64,000 bases of DNA. Origin: Marinobacterium_A aestuariivivens (GTDB lineage: Bacteria; Pseudomonadota; Gammaproteobacteria; Pseudomonadales; Balneatricaceae). Below, piece by piece: positions 48,276 to 58,567 of the stretch. The stretch is from the NCBI RefSeq assembly GCF_042661465.1, contig NZ_JBHSWE010000001.1:248001-312000 (forward strand). The letters run 5' to 3'. Position numbers and translations under genes: made by a program. The notes under the pieces were generated by a model, which was given only the letters and a program-made list of their open reading frames with translations, did not search any database and was not told the origin of the DNA. Numbering within the stretch: the first letter of the stretch is position 1; each line of letters begins with the position of its first letter.

Positions 48276-48296
48276 TATGTTCTTTTTTGTTCGTAT
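48276..48296 (-). promoter_or_regulatory. GlpR-like boxes upstream of glpK
   Basis: TATGTTCTTTTTTGTTCGTA, about 20 bp before the glpK start, holds two TGTTC half-sites in direct orientation. The same TATGTTCG word precedes glpD. Binding of the divergently encoded GlpR here would repress glpK. The site is tentative. Confidence 0.5.
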
Positions 48297-48497
48297 TTTT
48301 ACCATTCCATCGGTAAAAACCAAGTGAAATTTTCCAATCAGGACCAAATCCGTCGCCATTTCGCTGTATGCAGCGAGCTCTTTTGGCTTCAACTGACTGA
48401 TTTTGTGCGATAATCGATCGGACGTCCGGTGAATGCACGAGCCCGGCACCGCGAGCACTGTCCTTCAAGATAGCAGTCAAGGAGTAATCTTCAGGCC

Positions 48498-49256
48498 ATG
48501 ACACAGAGACGCAGGCAGGACCTGATACTCGAAAAGGTCCAGCAAGCCGGTTTCGTCACCATCGACGAGCTGGTGGAACACTTCAAGGTGACGCCCCAGA
48601 CGATCAGGCGCGACCTCAACCAGCTCGCGAACGAAAAGAAGCTGCAACGCCATCATGGCGGTGCCGGCGTCGAGTCCAGCACCCAGAACCTGGCCTACCA
48701 GACCCGCAAGATCATGGAACTCGAGGCCAAGGAGAAAATTGCCCGGGAACTGGTGAAGATGATCCCGGACGGCGCTTCGCTGTTCATCAACATCGGCACG
48801 ACCACCGAGACCATAGCCAGGGCCCTGCTGAATCACCGCGACCTGCGCGTCGTCACCAACAACCTCCATGTCGCGTCGATACTGAGCGTCAAGGAGGACT
48901 TCACCGTGATCGTGGCCGGCGGCGAAGTACGCAGCCGGGACGGGGGCATCGTCGGGGAAGCAACCCGGGACTTCATCAATCAGTTCCAGATGGACTTCGG
49001 CATCATCGGCATCAGCGGTATCCACTCGGACGGCACCCTGCTCGATTACGACTACCGGGAAGTGCGGGTGGCCCAAACCATCATCGCCAATTCCCGCCAG
49101 GTGCTGCTGGCCGCCGACCATACCAAGTTCGGCCGCAACGCCATGGTTCGCCTCGGCAGCATCACCCAGGCCGACCACTTCTTCACCGACAGGCGCCCGA
49201 CTGCCGAAATCTGCCAACTGCTCACCGACAATCAGGTGGCGTTGCATATCGTCTGA
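48498..49256 (+). CDS. glpR: glycerol-3-phosphate regulon repressor GlpR (DeoR family)
   Basis: 252 aa. The N-terminal DeoR helix-turn-helix (DLILEKVQQAGFVTIDELVE, VTPQTIRRDLNQL) is followed by QRHHGGAGVESS and a sugar-phosphate sensor domain (FINIGTTTETIARAL, VTNNLHVASIL, LLAADHTKFGRNAMVRLG). It should repress glycerol genes until glycerol 3-phosphate binds. It sits between glpK (divergent) and glpD. Confidence 0.92.
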   Translation: MTQRRRQDLILEKVQQAGFVTIDELVEHFKVTPQTIRRDLNQLANEKKLQRHHGGAGVESSTQNLAYQTRKIMELEAKEKIARELVKMIPDGASLFINIGTTTETIARALLNHRDLRVVTNNLHVASILSVKEDFTVIVAGGEVRSRDGGIVGEATRDFINQFQMDFGIIGISGIHSDGTLLDYDYREVRVAQTIIANSRQVLLAADHTKFGRNAMVRLGSITQADHFFTDRRPTAEICQLLTDNQVALHIV

Positions 49257-49592
49257 AAAAGGTCTTCCCTTCCCGGGGAAGACAGACTGCAAGCCATAAG
49301 AAGCGCCAAGCCTCAGGCATCCGATGCGGTTCGATTCGCATCATCATTGCCCCCGACTTCTTGTGTTGGGTCCGCCGCTTCGCGCCTTGACCCAACCTAC
49401 GCCTTTTTCAACCTTCCGGAACGCCTCACGCCTCACGCGAAAATTTTTTCACCACATTATGTTCGTTTATGATTGATTATTTTCGATTTCGAATACTATA
49501 GTAATAGCAACTGGCCTTCAGCAGGCAACGGAATTCGATAACACCCCAAGGTTCAGGCCCCAGCGGGCGGCCCGGGCAGGAGACATTCAGGC
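49257..49592. promoter_or_regulatory. glpD upstream region: hairpin, repeats and GlpR-like boxes
   Basis: GTCTTCCC (49262-49269) pairs with GGGAAGAC (49276-49283) just after glpR. A GTTGGGTC..GACCCAAC palindrome lies at 49365-49392 and CCTCACG heptamers at 49427-49439. Then ATGTTCGTTTAT (49460-49471) and ATTTTCGATTTCGAATA (49480-49496) resemble GlpR sites, overlapping an AT-rich probable promoter (TACTATAGT, 49495-49503). No gene. Confidence 0.55.
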
Positions 49593-51118
49593 ATGACTTC
49601 AGACAAAGACATACAGGATCTCATTGTTGTCGGTGGCGGCGTTAACGGCGCCGGTATCGCGATGGACGCCGCCGGACGTGGACTCAAAGTACTGCTGTGC
49701 GAAATGGACGACCTGGCCTCGGCCACCTCGTCGAACAGCAGCAAGCTGATCCATGGCGGCCTGCGTTATCTCGAGCACTATGAATTCCGCCTGGTACGTG
49801 AAGCCCTGGCCGAACGCGAAGCCCTGCTGCGAAACGCCCCTCATATCATGTGGCCGCTGCGCTTCCGACTCCCCCATCGGCCGCATCTGCGACCTGCCTG
49901 GATGATCCGCGCCGGCCTGTTTCTGTACGACCATCTCGCCAAGCGCGAACTGCTGCCGGGCTCCAACGGCATCCGCTTCCGCCCGGAAGGCCCGATGGCA
50001 AGCCCCATCAGTCGCGGCTTCGAGTACTCGGACGGCTGGGTCGATGACGCCCGCCTCGTCGTGCTGGTGGCCATGGCGGCACACGAAAAGGGCGCCGAGA
50101 TCCGTACCCGCACCCGCTGCGTTCGCGCCGCGCGCGAAAACGAACTCTGGGCGGTCACCCTGCGCAACGAACTGACGGGCCAGGAAGAGGTGCGCTATGG
50201 CCGTGCACTGGTCAATGCGGCGGGCCCCTGGGTCAGCCGGCTTTTCGAGGAGACGATGTCGACCCGGCCGCCGAAGCAGATTCGCCTGGTCAAGGGCAGC
50301 CATATCGTCGTACCGCGCATTCACGACGAGCCCGAAGCCTACATTCTGCAAAACGAGGACAACCGCATCGTCTTCGTTATCCCCTACGAGGACAACTTCT
50401 CGTTGATCGGGACCACCGATGTGGATTATCAGGGCAACCCGCGGGACGCCAGGATCTCCAGCGAAGAGATCGACTACCTGATATCGGTCGTCAACAACCA
50501 CTTCAAGCACCAGATTTCCCGCGACGAGGTCGTCTGGACCTATTCGGGCGTGCGCCCGTTGATGGACGACGAGGGCGGTTCCGCGCAGAAGGCATCGCGC
50601 GACTATACCTTCGAAGTCGATGCCGCGCCCGGCAAGGCACCGCTGCTGTCGGTGTTCGGTGGCAAGATCACCACCTACCGCAAGCTCGCCCAGGCGGCCA
50701 CCGACAGCATCTGCAAGTTCTTCCCGGAGGCGGGACCGGCCTGGACCCGGACCGCAACGCTGCCGGGGGCGACTTCGCGACCCAGCAGGGCCTGCAGGCC
50801 GCACTGGCCCGCCAGTTCCCCTGGCTGCCGGTCGCGATTGTGCGTCGTTATGTCAGGACCTACGGCACCCTGAGTCACCTGATTCTCGACGGTTGCGGTT
50901 CACTGGACGATCTCGGCCGCTCTTTTGGCGCGACCCTGCACGAACGTGAAGTGAAGTACCTGGTCGAGCACGAATGGGCGCAGTCAGTGGACGATATTCT
51001 CTGGCGCCGCACCAAGCTGGGTCTCTATCTGCAGGAGAAAGAGCGGGCAGAGCTGGAAAGCTACCTGAACGGGTTGCTGGGAAGACGGAATCTCGCACTG
51101 GTCTCATCCAGGGCCTGA
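49593..51118 (+). CDS. glpD: aerobic glycerol-3-phosphate dehydrogenase GlpD, one frameshift
   Basis: About 508 aa. FAD motif VVGGGVNGAGIAMDAAGRGL, then SSNSSKLIHGGLRYLEHYEF, GRALVNAAGPWVSRLF, LIGTTDVDYQG and FGGKITTYRKLAQAA. It oxidises glycerol 3-phosphate to dihydroxyacetone phosphate at the membrane and reduces quinone. One G is lost near 50768 (G5 for G6; repair gives LPGGDFATQQGLQAALA). A terminator follows at 51129-51151. Confidence 0.94.
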
Positions 51119-51128
51119 TGTCCCACTT

Positions 51129-51158
51129 GCCCCGGCGGCCGCCGCCGGGGCCCTTTTC
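51129..51158 (+). terminator. rho-independent terminator after glpD
   Basis: GCCCCGGCGG (51129-51138), a CCG loop and CCGCCGGGGC (51142-51151) make a perfect 10-bp stem, followed by CCTTTTC. It separates glpD from gap. Confidence 0.75.
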
Positions 51159-51205
51159 CCACCCCTGCAATAACTGCAATGCAAAACCATTACCAAGGTG
51201 ACGAT

Positions 51206-52213
51206 ATGACCCTTAGAGTCGCAATCAACGGCTATGGCCGCATCGGCCGCAATACCCTGCGTGCCCTGTACGAATCCGGTTACCGCGACCGCATCCAGGT
51301 GGTGGCGATCAACGATCTCGGCGATGCCGCCATCAACGCCCACCTGACCCGCTTCGACAGCGTCCATGGTCCCTTCAATGGCAGCGTCGAGGTCGACGGC
51401 GACCGCATGATCGTCAACGGCGACGACATTCGCGCCTTCAGCGAGCGCAACCCGGCCGACCTGCCCTGGGGTACACTCGAGGTCGACATCGTCTACGAGT
51501 GCACCGGCCTCTTCACCAGCCGCGCCAAGGCCGCCGCTCACCTGGAAGCCGGCGCGAAGAAAGTGATTATCTCGGCCCCGGCCAAAGACGCCGACGCCAC
51601 CGTGGTCTACGGTATCAACCACCACCTGCTCGACGGCAGCCAGCAGATCATCTCCAACGCCTCCTGCACCACCAACTGCCTGGCCCCGATCGCCCAGCCG
51701 CTGCACGACGCCCTCGGCATCGAGAACGGCCTGATGACCACCATCCACTCCTATACCAACGACCAGAACCTGAGCGACGTCTACCATAGCGACCTCTATC
51801 GCGCCCGCTCGGCCACCCAGTCGATGATCCCGACCAAGACCGGCGCCGCCGCCGCTGTCGGCCTGGTGTTGCCGGAACTCGACGGCAGGCTCGACGGCAT
51901 GGCGGTGCGGGTCCCGACCATCAACGTCTCGCTGGTCGATCTGAGTTTCGTCGCCGGCCGCGACACTTCCGTCGACGAAGTCAACGCCATCGTCGCCCGG
52001 ACCGCCGAGGGGCCACTGAAGGGCATCCTCGACTGCAACAGCCTGCCGCTGGTCTCGGTGGACTTCAACCACAACCCGGCCTCGTCGATCTTCGACTGCA
52101 GCCAGACCCGGGTGAACGGCCGACTGGTCAAGGTGATGGCCTGGTACGACAACGAGTGGGGCTTCTCAAACCGCATGCTGGACAACAGCCTGGCGCTGAT
52201 GGCCGCGCAATAA
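51206..52213 (+). CDS. gap: glyceraldehyde-3-phosphate dehydrogenase, phosphorylating
   Basis: 335 aa. Start MTLRVAINGYGRIGRNTLRA after AAGGTGACGAT. The active-site SNASCTTNCLAPIA, HSYTNDQNLSDVYHSDLYRA and WYDNEWGFSNRML are all present. It converts GAP to 1,3-bisphosphoglycerate with NAD(P)+ or works in reverse. It leads a run of same-strand central carbon genes to gapN. Confidence 0.94.
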   Translation: MTLRVAINGYGRIGRNTLRALYESGYRDRIQVVAINDLGDAAINAHLTRFDSVHGPFNGSVEVDGDRMIVNGDDIRAFSERNPADLPWGTLEVDIVYECTGLFTSRAKAAAHLEAGAKKVIISAPAKDADATVVYGINHHLLDGSQQIISNASCTTNCLAPIAQPLHDALGIENGLMTTIHSYTNDQNLSDVYHSDLYRARSATQSMIPTKTGAAAAVGLVLPELDGRLDGMAVRVPTINVSLVDLSFVAGRDTSVDEVNAIVARTAEGPLKGILDCNSLPLVSVDFNHNPASSIFDCSQTRVNGRLVKVMAWYDNEWGFSNRMLDNSLALMAAQ

Positions 52214-52225
52214 GGGGAGACCAGC

Positions 52226-53686
52226 ATGAGCGAACCGAGACAGCGCAGAACCAAGATCGTCGCGACCCTGGGACCTTCGAGCGAAAGCGAGGAGACATTG
52301 CGCCAGTTGATCGCCGCAGGCGTCGACGTCGTACGCCTGAACTTCTCCCATGGCTCGCCCGGGGACCATCGCCAGCGTGCGGACCTCGTGCGTCGGCTGG
52401 CACGTGAGCAGGGTCGCTTCGTCGCCGTGCTCGGCGATCTGCAGGGCCCCAAGATCCGTATTGCCCGCTTCGCCGACAGCCGCGTCGAGCTGGAGGAAGG
52501 CCAGACCTTCGTGCTCGATGCCGCGATGGACAAGGAAGATGGCACCGCAGACCGCGTCGGTATCGATTACGAGGCGCTGGTCGACGACAGCCGCCCCGGC
52601 GACATCCTGCTGCTCGATGATGGTCGTCTCGAACTCGAGGTCATCGAGGTGGTCGGCCGCGAGGTCCGCTGCCGGGTGCTGGTCGGCGGGCCGTTGTCGA
52701 ACAACAAAGGCATCAACCGCAAGGGCGGCGGCCTTTCGGCCGCGGCGCTCACGCCGAAAGACGAGGCCGACATCCTCACCGCAGCCGAAATCGGCGTCGA
52801 TTATCTCGCGGTCTCGTTTCCCCGTGACGCGGCGGACATGCACCATGCCCGCGAACTGATGCAGGCCGCCGGCGGCAACGCCCGGCTGATCGCCAAGATC
52901 GAACGCGCCGAAGCCGTCGGTGATAACCGCGTGCTCGATGGCATCATCGAGGCGTCCGACGGTGTCATGGTGGCCCGCGGCGACCTCGGCGTCGAGATCG
53001 GCGATGCCGAGTTGATCGGGGTACAGAAACATATCATCGACCGGGCCCGCGCCTTCAACCGGGTCGTCATCACGGCGACCCAGATGATGGAGACGATGAT
53101 CCAGAGCCCGCTGCCGACCCGCGCCGAGGTGTTCGACGTCGCCAATGCCGTGCTCGATGGGACCGATGCGGTGATGCTGTCGGCCGAGACCGCTGCCGGG
53201 CGCTACCCGGTGCAGACCGTCGAGGCGATGGCCCGGGTGATTCTCGGGGCCGAAAAGCACCCCAAGGCCCATACGTCCGACCACCGCATCAACGAGGTGA
53301 TCACCAAGGTCGACGAGTCGATCGCCCTGGCCGCGATGTATTCGGCCAATCACCTGGTCGGCGTGCGTGCCATCATCTGCATGACCGAATCGGGCGATAC
53401 CCCGCTGATGATGTCCCGCATCCGTTCGCCACTGCCGATCTTCGCTTTCTCCGGCAATCCGCGTACCCAGAACCGCGTGGCGCTGTTCCGCGGCGTCAGC
53501 ACCGTGCCGTTCGACAGCGAGGCCCTCCCGAACGACGAGGTCAATGCCCGGGCCGTGGACGCCCTCAGGCGCCTCGACGTCGTTGTCGACGGTGACCTGG
53601 TCATGATTACCAAGGGCAACTACGTCAACGCCCACGGCGGCACCAACACCCTGAAGATCGTCCGCGTGGGCGACGAGATTCAGTAA
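52226..53686 (+). CDS. pyk: pyruvate kinase
   Basis: 486 aa, intact. RRTKIVATLGPSSESEETLR, VRLNFSHGSPGDHRQRA, LGDLQGPKIRIARF, AKIERAEAVGDN, MVARGDLGVEIG and VITATQMMETMIQSPLPTRA cover barrel and active site. It makes pyruvate and ATP from PEP. It begins 12 bp after gap with AGGGGAGACC as ribosome site. Confidence 0.95.
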   Translation: MSEPRQRRTKIVATLGPSSESEETLRQLIAAGVDVVRLNFSHGSPGDHRQRADLVRRLAREQGRFVAVLGDLQGPKIRIARFADSRVELEEGQTFVLDAAMDKEDGTADRVGIDYEALVDDSRPGDILLLDDGRLELEVIEVVGREVRCRVLVGGPLSNNKGINRKGGGLSAAALTPKDEADILTAAEIGVDYLAVSFPRDAADMHHARELMQAAGGNARLIAKIERAEAVGDNRVLDGIIEASDGVMVARGDLGVEIGDAELIGVQKHIIDRARAFNRVVITATQMMETMIQSPLPTRAEVFDVANAVLDGTDAVMLSAETAAGRYPVQTVEAMARVILGAEKHPKAHTSDHRINEVITKVDESIALAAMYSANHLVGVRAIICMTESGDTPLMMSRIRSPLPIFAFSGNPRTQNRVALFRGVSTVPFDSEALPNDEVNARAVDALRRLDVVVDGDLVMITKGNYVNAHGGTNTLKIVRVGDEIQ

Positions 53687-53692
53687 CCGGCC

Positions 53693-53805
53693 TGTAGGTT
53701 GGAATGAGCCCCTAAGGGGTGAATTCCGACGGCTGGTATCGGGCACTCGATACCCGAAACGGATGCCCCGGAATTCGCTTCGCTCATTCCAGGCTACGGC
53801 TTGAA
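53693..53805. repeat. GGAATGAGC..GAATTCC palindromic repeats
   Basis: GTAGGTTGGAATGAGC at 53694 and GGAATTCGCTTCGCTCATTCC at 53771-53791 are parts of the dispersed GTAGG..GGAAT palindrome family; the second is nearly self-complementary. They sit between pyk and the small acidic gene and could form mRNA hairpins. Confidence 0.55.
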
Positions 53806-53826
53806 AACAATAAAGAGGACGCCAAC

Positions 53827-53984
53827 ATGCAACAAGCCAACACCCTCCAACCTGGGCCGCCGATGACTGGCCCAACGATTTCGATATCCGCGCGGAAGTA
53901 GCCGAACAGCAGGAGCTGCTCGAACTGAGCGGCACGCGCGAGGAGCCAGGCTTCCCGACCCACAGCTTCGAATACGACTTCTGA
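53827..53984 (+). CDS. 52-aa acidic hypothetical protein between pyk and eno, one frameshift
   Basis: ATG 53827 after AAGAGGACGCCAAC. Reading with one C restored in the CCTGG at 53848-53852 gives MQQANTLQPWAADDWPNDFD followed by IRAEVAEQQELLELSGTREE and ending SFEYDF, with stop TGA 53982-53984, 11 bp before eno. It is strongly acidic and has no membrane segment. No family is recognised. The tight spacing to eno suggests co-expression. Confidence 0.5.
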
Positions 53985-53995
53985 GGGATCCTGCC

Positions 53996-55296
<1,301 letters not shown>

Positions 55297-55310
55297 AGGA
55301 GAAAGAGCCC

Positions 55311-56069
55311 ATGAGAAAAACCCTGGTTATCGGCAACTGGAAAATGAACGGCAGCCTCGCGGCCAACGAGACGCTGCTCGACGCCCTGCTGCCGGCGGTG
55401 AAAGGGCTGGGCGGTGTAGAGATTGCGCTCTGCCCGCCCTTCCCCTACCTGTCTCAGGCCGGCTGGCACCTGAAGGACAGCGGCATCGCCCTCGGTGCCC
55501 AGACCGTCAACGAACACGACTCCGGGGCCTATACCGGCGAAGTCAGCGCCGCCATGCTGAAGGAGCTGGGCTGCCGATATGTGCTGGTCGGCCATTCCGA
55601 ACGGCGCAGCCTCTATCGCGAGACCGATGCCGATAGCGCAGCGAAATTTGCCGCCGCCAAAGACGCCGGGCTGGTGCCGGTACTCTGCGTCGGCGAAACC
55701 CTCGCCGAGCGCCAGGCCGGTGAGACCGAAGGCGTCGTGGCGCGCCAGGTACAGGCAGTCATCGACGCGCTGGGCATAGCGGCACTGACCGACAGCATTA
55801 TCGCCTACGAACCGGTCTGGGCCATCGGTACCGGCGAAACCGCCAGCCCCGAGCAGGCACAGGCGGTTCATGCCTTTATCCGCCGGCTGTTGGCCGAGCA
55901 GTCGGAGGCTGTCGCCGCCAGCACGCCGCTGCTTTATGGCGGCAGCGTCAAGGCCGACAATGCAGCCACCCTCTTCGCCCAGCCTGACGTCGACGGCGGC
56001 CTCGTGGGCGGCGCCGCGCTGGACGCCGATGCCTTCGCCCTCATCTACCAGGCAGCCGCTGGCCGCTAA
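55311..56069 (+). CDS. tpiA: triosephosphate isomerase
   Basis: 252 aa, intact. VIGNWKMNGSLA, the catalytic His in LVGHSERRSLY, the Glu loop AYEPVWAIGTGETAS and the phosphate loop YGGSVKADNA / GGLVGGAALDADAF. It interconverts DHAP (from GlpD) and GAP. GAAGGAGAAAG precedes the start, 14 bp after eno. Confidence 0.95.
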   Translation: MRKTLVIGNWKMNGSLAANETLLDALLPAVKGLGGVEIALCPPFPYLSQAGWHLKDSGIALGAQTVNEHDSGAYTGEVSAAMLKELGCRYVLVGHSERRSLYRETDADSAAKFAAAKDAGLVPVLCVGETLAERQAGETEGVVARQVQAVIDALGIAALTDSIIAYEPVWAIGTGETASPEQAQAVHAFIRRLLAEQSEAVAASTPLLYGGSVKADNAATLFAQPDVDGGLVGGAALDADAFALIYQAAAGR

Positions 56070-56082
56070 CGCCATTTCCACC

Positions 56083-56101
56083 GGGGCCGGATTCCGGCCC
56101 C
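56083..56101 (+). terminator. hairpin after tpiA
   Basis: GGGGCCGG (56083-56090), loop ATT and CCGGCCCC (56094-56101) give a perfect 8-bp stem, followed by AAGCCCTTCTG, a weak U-tract. It may attenuate or terminate the gap-tpiA transcript. Confidence 0.5.
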
Positions 56102-56136
56102 AAGCCCTTCTGTTGATATTTACGACAAATAATATT

Positions 56137-56148
56137 GGTAAATTTACC
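56137..56148. promoter_or_regulatory. palindrome upstream of gapN
   Basis: The perfect 12-bp palindrome GGTAAATTTACC lies in an AT-rich patch about 70 bp before the gapN start. It looks like an operator, suggesting separate control of gapN. The regulator is unknown. Confidence 0.45.
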
Positions 56149-56215
56149 TATATTTCATTAAATTCAATGACGCACCCGCACAATAACAGCAACACAGCTC
56201 CAGGAGGCAGACAGC

Positions 56216-57838
56216 ATGACCGCAGACCTCGAACGACTTTTTCCGGCCGCCGATGATATACCGGCGCCCTACCGTCTCGACGGCACCCTCGAGCAACGCG
56301 AATTCCTGATCAACGGCGAACTGGTCGAGTGGGAAGGCGATCTGGCACCGGTCCGCAGCGCGGTCTGTCTGCGTCGAGAAGACGGCGAACTGGAACAGTG
56401 CGTGATCGGCAGCACCCCGCTGCTGGACGCGGACGCAGCTCTGGGCGCCCTTGATGCGGCGGTGCACGCCTACGATCTCGGCCAGGGTGTCTGGCCGACG
56501 ATGAGCGTATCCGAGCGCATTCGTAACGTTGAAAATTTTCTACATAGAATGAAGGAGCAGCGTGACGCCGTGGTGCGCCTGCTGATGTGGGAAATCGGCA
56601 AGAACCTGCCGGATTCGGAGAAGGAGTTCGACCGCACCTGCGACTATATCGTCGATACCGTCAACGCCCTCAAGGAGCTGGACCGGCGCTCCAGCCGCTT
56701 CGAAATCGAGCAGGGCACCCTGGGACAGATCCGCCGCGTGCCGCTGGGCGTCGCGCTCTGCATGGGCCCCTACAACTACCCGCTGAACGAAACCTTCACG
56801 ACGCTGATCCCGGCGCTGATCATGGGCAACACCGTGGTGTTCAAGCCCGCCAAGTTCGGCGTACTGCTGATCCGCCCGCTGCTGGAGGCCTTCCGCGACA
56901 GCTTCCCGCCCGGGGTGATCAATATCATCTATGGCCGCGGCCGCGAGACCGTCGGCGCCCTGATGGAATCGGGCAAGGTAGATGTGTTCGCCTTCATCGG
57001 CACCAACAAGGGCGCCAGCGACCTGAAGAAGCTGCACCCCAGGCCGCACCGCCTGCGCGCAGCTCTGGGACTCGATGCCAAGAATCCGGGCATCGTGCTG
57101 CCCGACGTCGACCTCGACACCGCCGTGGGCGAGTGCGTCACCGGAGCCCTGTCGTTCAACGGCCAGCGCTGTACCGCGCTGAAGATTCTGTTCGTGCATC
57201 GCAGCCAGGTCGACGACTTCCTCGACCGTTTCAAATCGAGACTCGCGACGCTGAAGTCCGGCATGCCCTGGGAACCCGGCGTCGCCCTGACCCCACTGCC
57301 GGAGCCTGGCAAGACCGCGTTCCTGACGCAGATGCTCGAAGACGCCCGCAGCAAGGGCGCCAGCGTCGTCAACGAGGGCGGCGGCAACAGCGTCGGCACC
57401 TTCTTCTATCCGGCACTGCTGTACCCGGTCACGCCGCAGATGCGGGTCTACAACGAGGAGCAGTTCGGCCCGATCATCCCGGTGGTCCCCTATGACGACC
57501 TGTCCGAGGTGATCGACTACGTTCGCAACTCCGACTTCGGCCAGCAACTGAGCCTGTTCGGCCGCGATCCGCAGCAGATGGCCCGGATGATCGACGCCTG
57601 CGCCAACCAGGTTGGCCGCATCAACCTCAACGCCCAATGCCAGCGCGGCCCGGACAGCTTCCCGTTCACCGGCCGCAAGAATTCCGCCGAGGGCACTCTG
57701 TCGGTCGCCGATGCGCTGCGTGTCTTCTCGATCCGCACCCTGGTGGCCGCCAAGGACAACGCCGCCAGCAAGGCGCTGGTCGGCAGCATTATCCGCGACC
57801 GTGAATCGACCTTCCTTTCCACCGACTATATATTCTGA
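56216..57838 (+). CDS. gapN: NADP-dependent non-phosphorylating GAP dehydrogenase (GapN family)
   Basis: 540 aa, intact. The ALDH fold has ALCMGPYNYPLNETFTTLIP, NTVVFKPAKFGVLL, the nucleophile in FNGQRCTALKILFVH, EEQFGPIIPVVPYDD and an INLNAQCQRGPDSFPFTGRK end, typical of the proteobacterial GapN branch. The general-base stretch reads RAALGLDAKNPGIVLPD instead of ELGGKxP. It would oxidise GAP straight to 3-phosphoglycerate with NADP+, yielding NADPH and skipping ATP formation at phosphoglycerate kinase. Confidence 0.85.
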   Translation: MTADLERLFPAADDIPAPYRLDGTLEQREFLINGELVEWEGDLAPVRSAVCLRREDGELEQCVIGSTPLLDADAALGALDAAVHAYDLGQGVWPTMSVSERIRNVENFLHRMKEQRDAVVRLLMWEIGKNLPDSEKEFDRTCDYIVDTVNALKELDRRSSRFEIEQGTLGQIRRVPLGVALCMGPYNYPLNETFTTLIPALIMGNTVVFKPAKFGVLLIRPLLEAFRDSFPPGVINIIYGRGRETVGALMESGKVDVFAFIGTNKGASDLKKLHPRPHRLRAALGLDAKNPGIVLPDVDLDTAVGECVTGALSFNGQRCTALKILFVHRSQVDDFLDRFKSRLATLKSGMPWEPGVALTPLPEPGKTAFLTQMLEDARSKGASVVNEGGGNSVGTFFYPALLYPVTPQMRVYNEEQFGPIIPVVPYDDLSEVIDYVRNSDFGQQLSLFGRDPQQMARMIDACANQVGRINLNAQCQRGPDSFPFTGRKNSAEGTLSVADALRVFSIRTLVAAKDNAASKALVGSIIRDRESTFLSTDYIF

Positions 57839-57840
57839 GC

Positions 57841-57882
57841 GCCGGGGCCGCGAGCCAGCTTATCCAGGCTCGCGGCCCCGGC
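57841..57882 (+). terminator. strong hairpin after gapN
   Basis: A perfect 16-bp stem: GCCGGGGCCGCGAGCC (57841-57856) and its complement (57867-57882) around a 10-nt loop, two bases after the gapN stop. No U-tract follows, so it may act as a 3'-stabilising or bidirectional terminator structure. Confidence 0.7.
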
Positions 57883-58169
57883 AACCCCATCACCGCTAAA
57901 CGCTGTCTCAAAGCCAGCAGCAGTCGCCAGCCCCCACAGCTCACCGCCCCGTCGCCATAACCGCAACGATCCGGACAATTCGTTGAGTCAGATGACGGCT
58001 CGGCTTTCCAGACCAGGAGAGAGCCACTTTAGGGGCTGAGCGCAACAGAATCGGGCAGACAACCATGCGGATCGGCCACACAGACAGAACCCGGGTATTC
58101 CAATGAAGCGAACGATGCTTTTACCGGGTGAAATCGGTGACGACTCCCGCAAGGCCCGGCCCCTGCAGG
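57883..58169. other. 287-bp stretch without recognised gene
   Basis: Between the gapN hairpin and the small peptide gene I see no conserved ORF or RNA gene. It would be the 3' region of the minus-strand small-peptide transcript; no clear terminator is visible in it. Confidence 0.4.
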
Positions 58170-58271
58170 TCAGCGGATAAGGATCAGCCCGAACGTAATC
58201 AGAATCACGCCGTGAAACAGTTTCTCCAGAAACTCGGGATCCCGGATGAGGGGGCGCTGCGAAGGTGCCAT
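58170..58271 (-). CDS. 33-aa hydrophobic peptide with its own promoter
   Basis: ATG 58271 to TGA 58172-58170 encodes MAPSQRPLIRDPEFLEKLFH followed by GVILITFGLILIR: a short polar N-terminus and one membrane helix ending in Arg. GACAGGAT lies 11 nt before the ATG. A strong sigma-70 promoter at 58381-58408 points at it with a ~100-nt leader. It resembles small inner-membrane or type I toxin-like peptides in size and shape only. No family is recognised. Confidence 0.5.
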   Translation of the reverse strand: MAPSQRPLIRDPEFLEKLFHGVILITFGLILIR

Positions 58272-58380
58272 AAGGCCGTTGTATCCTGTCGGTTGCAAAG
58301 ACGTTTTGGGAAAGCCGGAGGCGTATCTCTGGGTAAGGGAGCTTACCGTTGGCGGGGCGCCTCTCGAATCGAGGCGCGAA

Positions 58381-58408
58381 ATTATAGTGATTTTGTGCAG
58401 TGCGTCAA
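58381..58408 (-). promoter_or_regulatory. sigma-70 promoter of the 33-aa peptide gene
   Basis: Minus strand TTGACG (58408-58403), 16-bp spacer, TATAAT (58386-58381). It is near consensus. The predicted leader begins with a GCGCCTC..GAGGCGC hairpin (about 58352-58374). It lies downstream of the tRNA-Val terminator, so it is an independent unit. Confidence 0.7.
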
Positions 58409-58516
58409 TAGCAACGAAGCATCTATTTCATGTGCACGGGAACAGCTGTCGAGCAACCGCCCCAACGGCGACTCCCCGGCCGCAGCGCCCAGTGCAACGG
58501 GGCGACACGCAGAAAC

Positions 58517-58551
58517 AAAAACAGCCACCCGACATGACTCGTAAGTGGCTG
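58517..58551 (-). terminator. rho-independent terminator of tRNA-Val
   Basis: On the minus strand CAGCCAC (58551-58545) pairs with GTGGCTG (58528-58522), followed by T5 (58521-58517), 16 bp after the tRNA end. Confidence 0.75.
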
Positions 58552-58567
58552 CTTCTGCTATCAAATG

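Noticed and set aside
58128..58544. 138-codon frame MKSVTTPARPGPC... between gapN and tRNA-Val
   Set aside because: No ribosome site, no motif, biased composition, and it is antisense to the promoter and small peptide gene that are better supported.
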